Of a DNA stretch of 64,000 bases, positions 62,579 to 64,000 are shown one piece after another. Within the stretch, counting starts at the first letter, position 1. Each line of letters starts with the position of its first letter. The position numbers and the translations under genes are program-made. Under the pieces are notes generated by a model. It was not told where the DNA came from and ran no database searches. It worked only from the letters and a program-made list of their open reading frames with translations. The stretch comes from Pedobacter sp. BAL39 (GTDB lineage Bacteria > Bacteroidota > Bacteroidia > Sphingobacteriales > Sphingobacteriaceae), in assembly GCF_000170795.1 (NCBI RefSeq), contig NZ_ABCM01000003.1, positions 186,001-250,000 of the forward strand. Direction: 5' to 3'.

Positions 62579-63772
62579 TCACTTCTCTTTGCTGAAAACA
62601 AATATCGAGCAAACTGCAGCGACCAGAATGCCAATGCCGAATAGCTGGAATGCCCTGTCCAGACCGATATTAACGATCAGGCTTAGCACGAGGCTTCCAA
62701 GGCCGTATCCTGAGAAGAGGAAAAAAGCGAAAAGTCCCGTAGCAGCGCCTTTTTTGGAACTGAATGTGGTGACAATAGCTGCAAACAAGGGGTGGGATAG
62801 ATCAAATCCCAAGGAAAGCAAGGCCACCAGTACGCAGGAAATGGCAAGGCTCAAACTCTGGCTTAACAGTAGTACGGTAACTGCACTCAGGAATAGCCCT
62901 AAGGGGATGATCTTGTTTCTTCCGTACCGGTCTGCGAGCCTGCCCAACAATGGGCCAAACAATAGCCCGGGAATACCATAACCTAACAAAGCAAGGCCGA
63001 TATGAAGCTGGTTCAACCCGTAATTTTTATAGAAGAAATAACCCAGCCAGGCAAAAATGCCGCTATGGAACATGCCGTTGAACAATACATAGAAATAGGT
63101 GCGTCTTGCCCTTCCTGTTGATAATATCTTATGAAAAGACACCAGAATTTTCTCCTTTGTTTCTGTCATTGTTTGTGTTTTTCCAAAGATGTTTTTTTGC
63201 TGTATCAAGATCAGGGTAAATACGACTATCCCAATAATGGCGACCCCTATAAAAAGCCAGTGCCAGCCTATGAGCGCGGTAATTAGTGAACCGGTGCTAG
63301 CCCCGAAGGCGGTACCACCTGCCATGCTTCCAAAGAAGATCCCCAGGGCGTGACCCCGCTTCTCGTAAGGATAGGTATCACTGATCCAGCTAATTGTTGT
63401 AGGGGCAATACCTGCAGCACCAATGCCTGTCAATAATCTTAAAAAAATCATTTGATTGATTCCGTCTACAAAAGCCGTCAACAGTGTAAATAACGAAAAC
63501 ATAATGAGGCAAAAAGCTACAATCCGGAAGCGGCCAATGCGGTCACTAAGCGGTGCATACACCAATGTGAACAATCCATACCCGAGCAAATAAGCAGGCT
63601 CGATAAAACTAACATGCCGGACCGTGGTACCAAACTGTTCGGAAAACGTAGGAAGCAGTGGTGCGACCATGAAGCCCTGGAACATGACAATGAAAGTCGC
63701 CAGTGATAACATATAGACTGGGAGCATTGATGATGGTGTAGCTGTTCCCCCGTTTTTATTTAATCCGTTCAT
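62579..63772 (-). CDS. MFS transporter (multidrug/sugar efflux type)
   Basis: A 397-residue membrane transporter with 12 helices. The MFS signature between helices 2 and 3 is YAPLSDRIGRFRIVAF, and the second half carries LLGRLADRYGRNKIIPLG. Segment TYPYEKRGHALGIFFGSMAG is the loop after helix 4. Closest in style to YnfM/Bcr-type efflux proteins. I chose ATG 63772; ATG 63796 would add eight residues. An AraC gene just upstream (63863 onward) may regulate it. Confidence 0.92.
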   Translation of the reverse strand: MNGLNKNGGTATPSSMLPVYMLSLATFIVMFQGFMVAPLLPTFSEQFGTTVRHVSFIEPAYLLGYGLFTLVYAPLSDRIGRFRIVAFCLIMFSLFTLLTAFVDGINQMIFLRLLTGIGAAGIAPTTISWISDTYPYEKRGHALGIFFGSMAGGTAFGASTGSLITALIGWHWLFIGVAIIGIVVFTLILIQQKNIFGKTQTMTETKEKILVSFHKILSTGRARRTYFYVLFNGMFHSGIFAWLGYFFYKNYGLNQLHIGLALLGYGIPGLLFGPLLGRLADRYGRNKIIPLGLFLSAVTVLLLSQSLSLAISCVLVALLSLGFDLSHPLFAAIVTTFSSKKGAATGLFAFFLFSGYGLGSLVLSLIVNIGLDRAFQLFGIGILVAAVCSIFVFSKEK

Positions 63773-63862
63773 TCTTTTGTTTTTTATAGGGAACAAATGT
63801 CGGGAAGGTGAAAAGAGTACGGCTTACACCTATTCGGGTAATGATTGGACTTTTTATCGATT

Positions 63863-64000
63863 TCAGCTGTCGAGGGGCCGCCGCATGAGTTGGAGTGCAT
63901 CGTCACGGTAGGCTGTGGGTGTTATGCCGGTCATTTTCTTGAAAAACCGGTTGAAATAAGCGGCTTCGTTGAATTGCAGCAGGTCGGCTATTTCAGACAC
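63863..64000 (-). CDS. AraC-family regulator, C-terminal part only
   Basis: A frame running off the right edge encodes the end of an AraC DNA-binding domain: VSEIADLLQFNEAAYFNRFF, then KKMTGITPTAYRDDALQ and a short tail. It lies 90 bases upstream of the MFS gene on the same strand and may regulate it. The sensor domain lies outside the window. Confidence 0.88.
   Translation of the reverse strand: MSEIADLLQFNEAAYFNRFFKKMTGITPTAYRDDALQLMRRPLDS

Overview
The window is chromosomal DNA from a Bacteroidota bacterium, most likely family Sphingobacteriaceae (Pedobacter-like). This rests on family-level recognition of the proteins: an AraC and HxlR regulator repertoire, DUF4287, MbnP/MbnH lipoproteins, and a GG-leader precursor of the Bacteroidota type. 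I also see TAnnTTTG-like -7 elements and little Shine-Dalgarno signal. I found no rRNA, tRNA, CRISPR array, insertion sequence or replication origin.

Layout. 0-9 kb: an AraC/FAD-monooxygenase pair, two cytosolic sensor histidine kinases (one with a canonical blue-light LOV domain, translationally coupled to a single-domain response regulator), DUF4287, beta-carbonic anhydrase, an HxlR regulator with a SnoaL-like protein, and a stand-alone CheB methylesterase domain. 9.3-22.2 kb: a tightly packed, visibly AT-rich island of two divergent operons. The leftward one encodes a C39-peptidase ABC exporter, its HlyD adaptor, UDP-galactopyranose mutase and a sugar transferase. The rightward one encodes a GT2 glycosyltransferase, a protein faintly like the LanB/thiopeptide C-terminal domain, a 242-residue double-glycine-leader protein with a Gly/Tyr tract and a hydrophobic C-terminus, a two-helix membrane protein, two more glycosyltransferases and a secreted HExxH protein. 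This is the best candidate for an undescribed system: export, and possibly glycosylation, of a large bacteriocin-like protein with a candidate immunity protein.

22-35 kb: small regulator/oxidoreductase modules (HxlR with NmrA-type reductase and SnoaL; HxlR with saccharopine-dehydrogenase-like protein; AraC with aldo/keto reductase), a wrecked ion-channel gene, NhaA, a DUF389 protein, a PRC-barrel protein and an arsenic pair (Acr3, ArsC) with no arsR beside it. 35.2-40.5 kb: an envelope copper-related operon with a duplicated MbnP-MbnH (di-heme peroxidase) pair, a small HCDGKC protein and a predicted outer-membrane barrel. 40.7-55 kb: further regulator/enzyme modules (AraC + PobA-like hydroxylase; HxlR + EthD; AraC + SDR; LysR + alpha/beta hydrolase; AraC + DUF2147 + NmrA), an S41 peptidase and lipoproteins.

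55.5-58.5 kb: an aromatic-acid-type operon (dienelactone hydrolase, ACMSD-like amidohydrolase, SnoaL-like protein) divergent from a TetR/AefR-like regulator, with two tandem matching palindromes between them. 60.7-62.6 kb: a small array of immunity-like genes (Tsi6-like, a broken SUKH/SMI1-like remnant, CbrC-like, one unknown). The window ends with an MFS transporter and the 3' end of another AraC gene. Products are assigned by family recognition alone, without any search, so sequence statements are firmer than functional ones.
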